A stretch of DNA of 64,000 nt. Origin: Coriaria nepalensis (lineage: Eukaryota > Streptophyta > Magnoliopsida > Cucurbitales > Coriariaceae). Of the stretch, positions 38,611 through 55,723 are shown piece by piece (positions within the stretch are counted from its first letter, which is position 1; every line of letters starts with the position of its first letter). The position numbers and the translations under genes were made by a program. Under the pieces are notes generated by a model, which was given only the letters and a program-made list of their open reading frames with translations, ran no database searches and was not told where the DNA came from. The DNA lies in NCBI GenBank assembly GCA_027186245.1, contig CP114497.1:3541501-3605500 (forward strand), given 5' to 3'.

Positions 38611-39745
38611 ATGAAAGGAGGATTTGAAGTAAACAATCATGGGGCATTAGAGATAATACACCCTCATGAACCTTGGGAATACTCAACTCTAAGATTTTCA
38701 TCGTCATCAATAATATCCAAAAATCCCTTCCCCGAGCCGATAATAGGGTGGAGACCGAAGAAAATTGCCCGTAAAACCCATTCCGATGTCAATGGCAATG
38801 AACTAATTCTGCGAACAAACGATGAGCTACAAGTGCATATTGAAAATGGTGGAACTAAAGAGTTGGTTAATAGGGTAGATCATGATCAGGGATTAACCCT
38901 GATTACCCTCCTCTTTGAGTGTGCGGCTGCAATCTCTGTCGATAATCTTCGCGAGGCCATCAAATGTTGTTAGAGTTGACCCAAATGGTGTCGCCCTATG
39001 GACCTTCATGCGCCGAGCGAGTAGTTGCCTATTTTTCCAAGGGAATGTCTAGCAGGGTTATCAACTCATGGCTTGGTCTTTGTTACCCTTTGATCAATTA
39101 CAAGAATGTTCATGCTACTTTCCAAGTCTTCAACAACATTTCCCCCTTCGTCAAGTTTTCACACTTCACTTCGAACCAAGCCATACTCGAGGCTTTCCAC
39201 CGTCAAGATCGAGTCATGTAAGCCCTGCAATGGCCAGCCCTATTCCACATCCTAGCCACTCGCATTGAGGGGCCGCCACATGTTAGACATACAGGCATGG
39301 GATCGTCTATGGAGATTTTGGTAGAGACGGGGAAACAGTTATCGAATTTCGCTAAGCAGCTCGGAATGTCATTTGATTTCCACCCAATTGCGAGAAAATT
39401 CGGAGAAGTTGATGCGTCCATGGTGCAAGCAAGGCATGGAGAGACATTAGCAGTGCATTGGTATAGCAATTTTCACACTGGTATAGCAAGATATCTTACA
39501 TGGGGCATCGTTTCTAGACCGTTTTATCGGTTCTCTTCATTACTATTCATCCAATTTTGACTGGCTCGGAGGCGAATTTCGGTGTCAACGATTCAAGCAG
39601 GTACGAGGTGGAGAATTGTATTTTGTATAGGGAAATCAACAATATATTAGCAATAGGATGGCCATCAAGAAGTGGAGAGGCGAGGTTTAGGTATTGGAGG
39701 AGTGAGTTGAAGAAGTCTACCAATCTCTTCCATCATGATCGCTGA
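38611..39745 (+). pseudogene. SCL23: Broken GRAS-domain gene, SCARECROW-LIKE 23 type
   Basis: GRAS proteins are plant transcriptional regulators. The intronless text has a short N-terminal part, then the LHR1-like LITLLFECAAAISVDNLREA (38905-38960). A frameshift at about 38960 moves on to LLELTQMVSPYGPSCAERV and VFNNISPFVKFSHFTSNQAI. After DRV a gap removes most of the VHIID motif. The frame then shifts to LQWPALFHILATR, GMGSSMEILVETG and AKQLGMSFDFHPIA (about 39230-39450). After AVHW another break follows, then pieces of the late part, ending REINNILAIGWPSRSGEARFRYWRSEL at 39640-39710, followed by an early stop. The normal C-terminal SAW region is missing. At least four lesions make it a pseudogene. 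Identity to the SCL23/SCR branch is from motif likeness. Confidence 0.85.
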
Positions 39746-40135
39746 AAATAATTTAAAATTTTATATTCATTCTTAAATCATTAACCTTTGTTTTTACATT
39801 TTAAACATCACTTAATTAATTTTTTTTATTTTTTTTACCCCAAAAACATAACCTCTTTCACTCTATTTTGATGTGCTGCTACCACAGTTTCCTTTTCTCT
39901 ACATAAAAAAAAGACTGAAACCAAATATTTTTTTTTCATGAGATACCTATTGAAATGATCTAGATTTTTCATGAGAAATTAATGGAATCAATCTACCTTC
40001 TTAACTGTTTCTATGCAAGAAACCAAATTGAATATCACGAAGAAATTATATTATTTCAATTGGTTTCACTTTAACACATTTGATTTGACTGTGAGTTTGA
40101 CCAGAACCGGCGCCTAACCTTACCAAAAAATATAT
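39746..40135. other. Intergenic DNA
   Basis: T-rich spacer after the GRAS pseudogene. The lost SAW region of that gene was looked for and not recognised here. Confidence 0.5.
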
Positions 40136-40144
40136 GGGATTATA

Positions 40145-40330
40145 AATTATTGGGCATAGCTCAACTGGTCATCTGATATTACGCTTAAAAAAGAGGTTAA
40201 AGATTCGAGTCCTACAAAAATCTTTTCAGGGCTCGAATTTGTTAATGCAAGATTGGAGGGCTCATTTTCCCAACATGGTAAGAGAGTCATCTGCTCAAGT
40301 ATGAAATGTTAGATCTTACTTTAAAATAGA
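40145..40330 (+). repeat. tRNA-derived SINE-like element
   Basis: Starts near gggcatagctcaactgg (box A TAGCTCAACTGG at 40157-40168). About 40 bases on it has GATTCGAGTCC (box B, 40203-40213). A body with ctcgaattt and a T-rich tail follows. The head matches the minus-strand element at 7.2 kb in box A. Confidence 0.6.
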
Positions 40331-40379
40331 TTTAAACAGTATAAGTGAAGCGCGATTTGCTTTATTATTTTTAAGACCC

Positions 40380-40779
40380 TTAAATTTATAAAAATTAATA
40401 TTTTACCTCATTTCGTTTATAAATGTCAAAATCTATTATAAGATAATATAGAATAATTTATAATTAAACGGATGATTGAATAATCATCCCTAGAATTCAC
40501 ATGAGGACTATAGCCCCATAGATCTTTTTATAATCTTTTAAAATTTAAGGTCAATTTGAAACTTATTGGCATGTATATATCCATCTGGTTTAGTTAGTTT
40601 TCCGGTTTATTTAATAACTAATCGGTTAGCGTTAGTTGGTTGATGATCAATCTTGTATAATAACGATATGCTCGATATTATGGTTACGAGAGGAATGAAA
40701 AGTTGATTTTAATTTTCCACCCGCATCTCTCTCTCACTCCTTCGCTATTTGTTCTTGTTAAGTTTCCGCATTCTTGACA
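40380..40779 (+). repeat. Probable 5' LTR region of the copia element at 40.8 kb
   Basis: Lies directly before a primer-binding site and ends with 'ttgaca'-like text. It includes ctctctctcactcc, typical of LTR R/U5 regions. The 5' boundary is not defined. Confidence 0.4.
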
Positions 40780-43110
40780 TGGTATCAAAGCTTGGAGCTC
40801 TCAATTCACAATCCAAATTCATGTTTTCTCTTTGATTCCCTTTCAAATTCATCGATCTGTAATCAATCATTCATCCTCAATCATTTTTTTTTATTTTATC
40901 AACCTCATTCATTTTTTCCATTTTCTTGTCAAAATGACTGAACCAATGATTTCCACCATTGTTGATGTAGAATTAATTACCTATCGCAATGGAAACAAAG
41001 CAAGATCCTTATTTGTCACTCATGCCACAGATTGACACGAGCAGTCCATTGTACATTCATCCAGCCTATCATCCTGGAATTTCTCTTGTTGCACAGATAT
41101 TGACCGGTAGTGACAATTACGGTACCTAGAGTCAATCTATGAAGTTCACTTTGCACTCAAAAAACAAAATTGGCTTCATTACAGGTCAATTTATTAAACC
41201 TAGACTTAATTATGCTTTTCTTATGCCTTGGGAGAGATGCAATGCTACCTTATGTTCTTGGATCTTTAATTTTGTATCAAAAGAACTTTCGAATGAGATA
41301 GTTTTTGCCATGAATGCTAAAGATTTATAGGGCTGAAAGAGATAACATATAGATGGATATTTTCCATCCATAAAGAAATAACATTGATTTCTCAAGGAAA
41401 TTTGTTATTTGAGGCATACTTTACCAAACTTATTCTTTGGGATGAACTTAGAAAATTAGTTGTAGATCCAGCTACTGATCAACAAAAATTAATGCAATTC
41501 CTCATAGGATTAAGTAACTGTTACATCAACATTCATAGTTAGATTATAGCTATGTGTCCTTTACCTTCAGTCAATAAGGCTTGTTCAATGGTGAATGAGG
41601 ATGAACACACTAAGGGTATAGCTTCTGCTACTTCTCCAATAGTAGAAACCACATCCCTCTATAGCTCACATTCCAAACAGTCTCCCACTACACAAAATAA
41701 TCAATCTCAACAAGGCAATTAGTATGGAAGAAAGCTTGTTTGTGAACATTGTAATGTACCTAGGCATAAAAAGGAAAATTGTCATAGGCTCATTGGCTTT
41801 CCACCAGGGTTCAAGTTCAGAAACCATAGAGTTAAGTCACTTACTGATTCACATGCTGTCAATAACGGTCAGACTCTATATCACCATTTATCTTTAGAAC
41901 AATATAGATAGATCCTCAAGCTCCTTGGCCAAAATTCTTCACAGACAGCATCTGCCTCCTCATCATCTTCACAGAATGTTCCTCATATGGCTAACATAGC
42001 TGGTAATCATACAAATTTACTCTCACTCAATTGTTTTATTGACTGGGTGATATATACAGAAGCTACGTGACATATGAAATTCAATTTTGATACTTTGACT
42101 TCACATGTGACTTCCTGATGGAAAAACCACATTGTCAACTCACATTGGATATGTGACATTATCATCTTCTATCACCCTCAATCACCCTCAATAATGTTCT
42201 ATTTGTTCCAAAATTCAAATATAATCTTCTTTCAGTTTCCAAACTTTTTGCTGACATGAATTGTTTTATAACTTTTTACCATTTATTATGTTTATCACTT
42301 GATAGGGAATATACTTGTTCATTTCCCCTTCTATAGATTCTCCTTCATATGTTGTTATTGGTAGATTGCATCAGGGTTTATACTTATTCATTTCTCCTTC
42401 TATAGATTCCCCTTCATATGTTGTTATTGGTAGATTGCATTAGGGTCTATACTTGTTCATTTTCCCTTTTATAGATTCCTCTTCATCTATTATTACTTTT
42501 TCCGATTCTTGTAATAGCATTTCCTTAGAACCAAAAGTGTCTTCCTCTATTTGGCACAATCGGTTAGGATATGTATCTTTGTCCAAATTCATATTCATAA
42601 ATAAATTTGGTTCCTTGCCTAATGTTTCAAAAATAAAAAAACTATTCTATTTGTCTTTCGGCTAAACAGTATAGATTGCCCTTCAATGACAATATGACAA
42701 AATTAGCCAAATTATTTAACCTACTACACATGGATGTTTAAGGCTCTTATAAACATCATACTCATAATGGTTCTAAGTTTTTTCTTACCATTGTTGACAA
42801 TTTTTCTAAGGCTATTTGGACATTTCTCATGCAAAATTAGAAAAATTCCTTTCAAATCATCAAATCTTTTCTTATTATGTTTCACAATGAATTTCAAACC
42901 ACTGTCAAGCAAATAAGAACTGATAATGGAGGTGAATTCTTCAGCTCTGACTGTATCAACTATTTCTTTTCATTAGTAATTATTCACCAAGCATCTTGCA
43001 GCTATACCTCCCAACAGAATAGTATTGTTGAGAGGAAGCATAGACATCTTTAAGAAGTCGCTCATGCTTTCAAAATTCAAGCACATTTACCATCAATTTT
43101 TTTGGGGTTA
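40780..43110 (+). mobile_element. Decayed Ty1-copia element: primer site, gag, integrase part
   Basis: TGGTATCAAAGC at 40780-40791 is the initiator-Met-tRNA primer site. Gag starts about 40935 (MTEPMI), with YIHPAYHPGISLV, LTGSDNYGTW and WERCNATLCSWIFNFVSKEL, then LMQFLIGL and a CEHC zinc-knuckle-like block near 41745. The protease region (41.95-42.1 kb) is degenerate. Integrase pieces are at 42555 (IWHNRLGYVS), 42900 (IRTDNGGEFFSS) and 42985-43035 (IHQASCSYTSQQNSIVERKH). Many stops break it, and no RT follows; the element is cut near 43.1 kb. A triple 66-base repeat lies at 42.30-42.48 kb. Confidence 0.85.
42300..42485 (+). repeat. Three tandem copies of a 66-base unit inside the copia remnant
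   Basis: The phrase tatacttgttcatttcccc then tatagattc(t/c) and ttcatatgttgttattggtag recurs three times between about 42310 and 42485 with small changes. This is a local tandem duplication in the protease-integrase spacer of a dead element. Confidence 0.85.
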
Positions 43111-45235
43111 TATTTTAGGATTAAAAAAACTCTTTTACAAAATTTGGAGTTATATTTTTAGGATTAAGAGAAAAAAAAACTTTCTGATTCCCTCCTCTTT
43201 GATTTACTGTTTCCCTCTATGTAAGTTTTTTATTCTCCTGAAACATTTTTTCCACCGCCGTGATACACCTTTAATAATAATTATATTATAATAATAAAAT
43301 TCTCATCATAAATCATAATGAATACTTAAAGTATATAAAAATTATAATAAATGTCTAATTTTAAGTAATTATAATGATACCCTCAATTTCATTAAAAAAT
43401 GGATGGAACAACCATGTGGATATTATAAATGATAAACTATAATAATATCTCAAACTTAGCATAAATTATAATTAACATCCAAAATATATAGAAACTATAA
43501 TGAATATCAAATTTTAAGTAAATTATGATGAAACCCTCAGTTACATTAAAACTTAGATAGACTAATGCACATGACTATTAAATAATTATTAAAATTCTCA
43601 ATTTGACCCAATTTATTTTATTTTATATTTTAATTTTTATACATTCAATTTAAATTTGATATTTTAATCTCTATTTTATAGACCCAACCACTATCTACGC
43701 CATGTCATCCATGTTGTTGAGAGAGAGAGGTATTTTTAGTAAAAGCTATTTTGGCGGTGGCGGTGGTTGGGTTGAAAAAAAAAGGGTAAGAAATTGAATG
43801 TGAGTGACTGAGTAAAATTGATGGCAATCATTTTTGAAACCGTTTTTTGTATTTATAAATATAAAAATTAATTTTTTCAATTGCCAATTATATTTAACAA
43901 CTGTATTTTTCCTATTTTTTAAAATTTATTTTCCTTTAAAACAATAATTTTTTTTTTAGAGAAACACAAAAAGTAATTTTCATTTTTCTCAACTGTAAAA
44001 ATAATATTTTGTACTCATGACAAAAAAGGTTTTTAAAAAACTTGAAAATGAAAATTATTGCCATAGGCCATAATATTTTATGTTGGCGTTAGAGATCGGC
44101 GGTAGCGGCGGTAAATGAGAGTGGGCGTTGGGGTTAAATGAAAATAAAAATAAAAATTAGGTTAAAAAATATTAAATTTAAGTTAAAGCAAATATAAATA
44201 TAAATAAAAATATTTAATTATGTCAAATTTAAAATTTTGATAATTATTATGCACATTATAATTCTATTTATTTTTAACGGAATTAGGAATTTATTTATAA
44301 TTTAAATTTAAAATTTTATATTTATTATAATTTTTATAATTTTTATATATTTTAAATATTCATTATATAATAAATTTAGAATATGAAGAATTTTTTTTTC
44401 CATTAACAGAAAATTATAAAATAATATAATATATAAAAAAACATAGTATAAAAGGAGCAATGATTTTTTTTTTTTAATATTGAATTATGACAAGCCAGAC
44501 AAGTTAAGCGAGATAGAGAAGTATAGCTGTTGAACGGGCTACTCGGTCCGGTTCAACCCACATCGAACTTTTCACTGATTAGAATTAGGCCAAATCTTGA
44601 AAAGAAATGAGTTAAGTTTGGTCTAGTCCGTTTGATAAATATATATCTGAGCTCAAAATATGATTGGTTTATAGGTCTGATTATTTTTTAAATAAAAAAA
44701 AAATATTAAACAACATAAATAAATAAATATTTTATTATATATTAATAAATAATATATAAATTATTAAATTTAAATAATATAATATTTAAAAATTATTATA
44801 TAAGATAATATAAAATAAAAAAAAAATTATAAAGATTAATTAAAAAAAATACTTTCATATTTATTTTAGCTATATAGAAGAAAAAAAAACCAAAATTTAA
44901 AATTTTAAAAATCGAGCCGAGCTAAAACTTGACGGACTGAGATAGGCCCATCCGAGATCATGCTCAAACTCAGTCCACATCTAAGGAACAGCTATCGAGC
45001 CGTGCTCTTTGGCATGCCATGGTCTGGCCGAAAAGCTCTACGGGGAAGAAAGAAATGAAAATATCGGTTTGCTATTTAATGTTCTTTTATCGTAATCAAT
45101 AATATTCACTAAGAAAAAAAAAAGGAAAAAAAAAAGTGTATTTCCTTTTTCTTTTCCGAAACACAAAATACAAATAAACAAATAATAATGTCACCTGGTC
45201 TGCTCTTTCCTCTCCTGCCCCCTCTTTCTCCTCTC
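43111..45235. other. A/T-rich intergenic DNA with duplicated segment and degenerate repeats
   Basis: At 43310-43430 and 43430-43565 a segment around 'attttaagtaa(a)ttat(a/g)atga' and 'ccctcaatttcattaaaa' is duplicated imperfectly. At 44.5-45.0 kb a slightly GC-richer patch with tcggtccggttcaa-type words may be a decayed repeat. No gene is seen. Confidence 0.5.
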
Positions 45236-45447
45236 TGAGATTGAAGGTTTGGTGGGGTTTCTGGGATCGGAATGTTGTAGCTCGGGAAGAAAATCCGTTT
45301 TTTTTTTTTGTCTCTTTTCCATTTCCCAAATTGGAATTTTTCTTCACCTCCTCGGTTTTTTTCAAGGGGTCATTTAAGATTATATTAACAATTTATAGCT
45401 CCTTCTTTTTACGTTTAATTTGTTCCCTCAATTTGGGTTTCTGGGTT

Positions 45448-45510
45448 ATGATGATGATGTTTCGATTCAATCGAAGAGATATTCGAATAGATTCTTCGAC
45501 GTTACGTTAG
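45448..45510 (+). promoter_or_regulatory. Upstream open reading frame(s) in the CK1-like leader
   Basis: A short frame starting with four consecutive ATG codons at about 45448 runs 21 codons to a stop at 45510. Another ATG follows at 45544 with a stop after a few codons. If the leader is transcribed from here, ribosomes would meet these before the kinase ATG at 45643. This could lower translation; that is inference. Confidence 0.4.
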
Positions 45511-45642
45511 AAATTTGTTCGAAGCTGTCCAGTTTTGTGGGTATGAAGATCATGCACAGGTAGATGTGCAGTTCGAAGCAAATCTGGGTCGAAATCTGCA
45601 TTAACAGCCATTGGATTGGCCTGAATTGACAGAAGATTGATC

Positions 45643-50580
<4,938 letters not shown>

Positions 50581-52185
50581 AAAAGAAAAAGAAGAGAAGA
50601 AATCAACCTGGGGGTATTTTTTTGTTAGCGGGATAATGTACTTACAAGCTTCGTATAATTTGTTAAATTTTATTCTCTAGAGAAATTAGTGTATCATCTG
50701 ACCCATAATCAAGAGTTATCCATCTTTTTTCCCGGTAAGTTAAAGTAATTCGAGGTACTGTAACGAGTTTCCGACATGTCTGCTGCAAACACATTTCAGT
50801 GCAGCTATTTTTTCTTTTTCTCGGACCCTAGTAGCTGTTACATAATAAATTCAGGGAGTACATTTACTCTTTTAAAAAAAAAAAAAAAAAAAAATTTGGG
50901 CCTCTCTCAATCCCTCAAGAGATCCTTGCCCAAACCTTCTTCATCTACACATTCAAAATCCATCAATTTACCGAGATGGACCCACTTTTCCTTTCCAGCA
51001 TAAGTTTGAGGCTGTAACCCAAATAGAGTCGACTCGTAAATCTACAAGTAACAACCTACTTCAAGCAAGACAAATCCAACAAATGAAAATTGGGATCCTG
51101 CCAAAGCATAAGAAAATCCTCAACAAACCCTGGGAGGCCTTGCTCTTCCATAACTCCCCCCCTCTTCCTACAATAGCAAGAAGAACACAGTCCTAGGTCG
51201 TCCAAGCACATAACCTTACTCATAACGCACAAATAATGGTACCGACGGTGGTCCATCCGCACGATGTCGATGCCAACACTTACATTGAAGCTGACGTCAG
51301 ACTAAGAGATATCGACCTAGAGATGGAAAGGGTGAATGCTGCTATTTAGATTTCCCTAAGCTTGGAAAGAAGAGAACTATTTGTCCATATAAGTAGGGGA
51401 AATCCAAGCTCAGCCGTTGGGCTAAAAGACGTTAGTAATAAAGAAAATGAAGGATTGCTAAGGAATAAATGGAACCGAAACTAGTACAGTACTTCCCTAA
51501 TAATGAACGATGGAGGATTGAAAAAAGAAGTTTAAAGAAATGAAAATGGCAATGGATAGCGAGGGTCTCTACTCCCGCTCCGCCAGATAAGAAGTAGAAT
51601 AGTCCTGTTACGATGCTAATTAGAGAGGCTAAGGTCTTAAGGAAATTCAAACCCCTCCCAAATTCATGCTTTCAATGGAACCCATGATTCACGGAATCAC
51701 ATAAAATAAGAATTTTTGTAAACTTGGATTTATTAAAATAATTTTTTAAATTTGAAAAATGATTTTAACAAATTAAACTCATTTTAATAATATTTAATAA
51801 ATTAAATAAAATAAGTAATAATATTTAATTAATTTAAAATAGAATAAAACCTAATATAAAATTACTTAAAAATTATTAGTTAAGTATTTTATTAACTAAA
51901 ATTAAATTAAATTAATTAAATTGTATGAGGAAAGTGATATTAATGTTTTTAGGCTAAAAAAAAAATTGTTAAAAAGTTGAAAAGATAAATTTTGCAGTTC
52001 GTAATAATGGCTTCTAGGGCTTTGCTTCTTTGGGCCGGGCTGTTTCGTGTCGATCCAAAATGAGCCGTTATATATACATATTACATACATGTGATTTATA
52101 CATATACATATACTGTATATAAGTTAAAAACTTGGCGTTTTCTTCGCTCTCTCTCCTCCAGTTTCAATTTTTGAAGAAGGAAACT
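50581..52185. other. CK1-like 3' flank and unassigned DNA
   Basis: 3' untranslated region to about 50.9 kb, ending near an A-run at 50875-50894. From 50.9 to 51.66 kb the composition is less AT-rich than usual, with minus-strand open frames at 51262-51056 and 51650-51432 that I cannot match to a family. From 51.7 kb it is AT-rich up to the leader of the TBC gene. Confidence 0.5.
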
Positions 52186-52706
52186 ATGGCTGATGTTTGT
52201 GGCATCTGCAGATTTTCTATTTCAATCTGGAAAAAAGGTTCACACAGTCACTCCTCTATTTTTAGAGAGAAAAAGAAGGGGAAAAAAATAGAGTTATGAA
52301 AGCTTTTTTACTGTGCATGAGTTTTATCTTCTGAATTTTTTTTTTTTTTTCATGAGATTTAGACTCGCTTCTGTGCATGAGATTTAACTCAAATTCTAAA
52401 AAATCAACCGAACATTCAAACTTCAGTTGATCATTGCAATCGATTTCTGGTAAGAAAAAAGGGAAAAGGGGAGGAGGGGAATATAAGGACTAGGGGTTTG
52501 TCCTAGGTGATTGATTGCATAGGAGAAATAAATTGTTTTCTTTTTCTTTTTGGGCATTTACTGATGTTGGTATTTTGAAATTTTGAAATTTTGAAATGTT
52601 GCTTTCACTTTTCAAAAATGGCCTGTACTGTGTTTAATTTGATTTTGAATTAGTTTTTTTTTTCCTTCTCTTTTTTCGTGATTTGGACAGTGAGTGGTTG
52701 ATTGGG

Positions 52707-55700
52707 ATGGTCGGTTGTGACGGAATCACACGGATGTTTAAGTCAACAGCGGGAACAGCTGAGCTTGAGACATTTTATCCCATTCGAGAAGAATGTCGAG
52801 CCGATATTCCAAAGACCCGTTTTAAGCTCAGAGTATGCATATTCATATATTCCCCCAATCCCCATTTTGTTTTTGAGATTATGGTCCGTGTTATATATAT
52901 ATATTTATATATTTATATATAAGCTTCTTCAAACTTTGCAGTCAGGGAAAACGCTTAGTGCAAGAAGATGGCAGGCTGCCTTCTCTGAGGATGGTCATTT
53001 GGATATAGCCAAAGTGCTTAGACGGATTCAGCGAGGGGTAAACTTTTATTTAGATTTTTTCGTATCTATTCTTCTCTCCTTTCATCAATCTTACCCTCTA
53101 TTCTCCCCCTCTCTCTCTCTCTAACTTATGTATTGTTTGAACCAAATAATAAAGTATTGTTATTTGTATTCTTATTTACAGTATGTTAAAAAAGTTCCAA
53201 ACAAATTTGTGAGGAAATACAAAAAAGTAAAAGATTTCTCTTGTTTTCTTATTCTAGGGTATTCATCCTTCAATAAAGGGTTTAGTTTGGGAGTTCTTAT
53301 TAGGCTGCTACGATCCTAACAGCACATTTGATGAACGGAATCAGCTCAGGCAACGCAGGAGGTAAATATCTGTTTTTCAGTCATTCAAAATATTGTGTTT
53401 TAGTAGTTTACATTTGAGCGGCTTGCCTTGTGATTTCTACATGCCTTCTTAATAAATCATCTTAGGGATCAGTATGGCACTTTGAAAGCGGAATGTCAAA
53501 AGATGGTTCCAACTATTGGTTCTGGAAAATTTATCACAACGCCTATAGTCACTGATTATGGCCAATTAATAGAAGATTTGGGAAAAGGGGGGGCTGCAGG
53601 TAACGCTCCTTTGGACAAGAAAGTTATTGATTGGATGCAAGTCTTGCCTCAAATTGGTATGTGTCTCTCTCTATAAAACTGTTGTATTAACTGCTTGATT
53701 GATTTTCTTACCTTTTAATTTTATTTTAAAACTGAAATGGTTGGATTGGGGTTGTAGGTTTGGATGTGGTTCGAACAGATCGGTCTCTAGTCTTCTACGA
53801 ATGTGAAACTCATCAAGCAAAGTTGTGGAAGGTTCTAGCCCTTTATGCCTGGATGGATTCTGAAATCGGGTATATGCAAGGTCAGTTCTATGTAAGTTTA
53901 TCTGTTTTTCTGTCAAAGTTTAGAAAGGGTTTGGGGCTCAAAGACAGTTAAATTTTTTTATTTTTTGGCAGGGATGAATGATATTTGCTCTCCAATGATA
54001 ATTCTTTTCGAAAATGAGGCAGATTCATTTTGGTGCTTTGAACGTGCAATGCGAAGGCTGGTAGGTATTATCAATCTTATCTTTCTGGTATAACAGTTTT
54101 CATAAAATAGTTCAAGCGTTTTTGGGGATATTTCTAATTTTCTATTATGTTATTTGTATTTTAATAATTTGTAGTCCTACTTCTGTTTTGATTGGCAGAG
54201 AGAAAACTTTAGGACCGGTACGACATCAATAGGGGTGCAGTCCCAGCTGAGTATGCTCTCACAAGTTATCAAAACTATCAATCCTAAACTTCATCAACAC
54301 ATTGGTATGTTTTTTCTGTCCATTAGTGCTAGAGAGAAAATATTGGTAGTAGATCTTCAGGTTTATTTTTAGGTTTTTTCTCCCCTTATTTTTTTCTTTC
54401 TTTCTGAACCATCACAAAATCGCTTCCCTTTCCATAATATCACCTTGCAGTTTACTTGTTACACCCTTCCGGTGGATGCCAAAAAGATGAGCTAGAAAAT
54501 ATAAAAAATTTCCAAGTTTTCATGTAATATCATATGATGAGTTACTTGTACAAAAGGGATTGATGTGTATAGGATTTTTTATAACACGAGATGTATGTCC
54601 AAGAGATTCCTTCACGAACCACTCGTGTAGTCTTTTCTGTTGCTACTCCACTATGTTTTTAGTTGTGATTGTTCACTTGAATATGTTGAGGCATTTCGAC
54701 TGAGAGAAAGACCATTACTAAAGCTAAAACATATATTTCGTGTTATGACAGAAAATCTAGATGGTGGGCAGTACTTGTTTGCATTCCGCATGCTGATGGT
54801 GCTTTTCCGCAGAGAGTTTTCCTTTGTGGATGCATTATATCTTTGGGAGGTAAAATTTAAAATAAAAGAGACAAAATCATTGCACTTGTTCTTAAATCTA
54901 TGGAGAAAAATTTTCTTTGTTTTTTTGTTAATGGAAGATAGTATCTTGGACAAAGAATTCATTTTTTTTTTCTAAGCTTACGGTAGTAATTTAGATTGGT
55001 TTCAGGTAATGTGGGCCATGGAATACTCCCCGAGCATCTTCTCCTGGTACGAGAAATCAGGAGGAGCTAATAATAGAGAAGATGGAGCTGCTAATACAAG
55101 CGATCTAAAGCAATATGGGAAATTTGAGAGGAAGAATGTAAAGACGGGCTGTAAAGACCAACAAGGTGCACTTGCAATTTTCCTCGTTGCAAGTGTTCTT
55201 GAGACCAAGAATAAGCGGCTCTTGAAGGAGGCTCAAGGCCTAGATGATGTGGTCAAGGTCTTTCTCTCTCTCTCTCTCTCTCTCCCTCTCTCTCCTCTTC
55301 TCCCTTCTCTGTCTCTTTTATTTACATGATGGGTTCATTTGGGGAAGCGATCAAAACTTTGGTTTTGGATAAATTAGAATCTAGGTAAGATATTATGTCT
55401 TAGTATTTTATTTTGATTTTTATGGCCTCATCTGATTTTTTATTTGTAAAACTGGAATTTGAATTGCTTACCCAAATGAACTTTAGAAGGAATGTATTGT
55501 TTATGTCTCTGCTTTTGACTTATAACAAAAGCTTAATTGTGTTTAGATATTAGGTGAGGTAACCGGGAATTTGGATGCCAAGAAAGCATGTAAAGAAGCA
55601 TTGAAGATACACAAAAAGTACCTAAGCAAGGTATTCTCATATACAGTAGTTACAGATGATGATTTGCTTATCAAGGGGGAGAAGATGTTGAATAATTTGT

Positions 55701-55723
55701 TTCTGATGCAGGCGAAGAACTGA
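52707..55723 (+). CDS. TBC-domain Rab GTPase-activating protein (11 exons)
   Basis: Exons: 52707-52832, 52942-53037, 53258-53361, 53466-53656, 53758-53880, 53972-54060, 54199-54304, 54752-54849, 55006-55257, 55547-55630 and 55712-55723, giving 426 residues. After FYPIREECRADIPKTRFKLR comes GKTLSARRWQAAF, then the TBC start GGIHPSIKGLVWEFLLGCYD. The arginine-finger block is IGLDVVRTDR, the glutamine-finger block is GYMQGMNDICSPM, then FWCFERAMRRLRENF, LFAFRMLMVLFRREFSF and VMWAMEYSP. The C-terminus is LVASVLETKNKRLLKEA. Both catalytic fingers are present, so it should be an active GAP that turns off a Rab in vesicle traffic; the target Rab is unknown. The start is uncertain: 52707 is the first in-frame ATG after an acceptor-like ag at 52690, and a leader exon near 52.19 kb may precede it. 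Confidence 0.92.

Noticed and set aside
52186..52237. First coding exon of the TBC gene starting at ATG 52186
   Set aside because: Joining it by its visible donor to the exon at 52691 leads to a stop codon; it may be non-coding leader instead.
54640..54975. 111-codon open frame in the TBC gene as a separate gene
   Set aside because: Its middle is exon 8 of the TBC gene read through into both introns.
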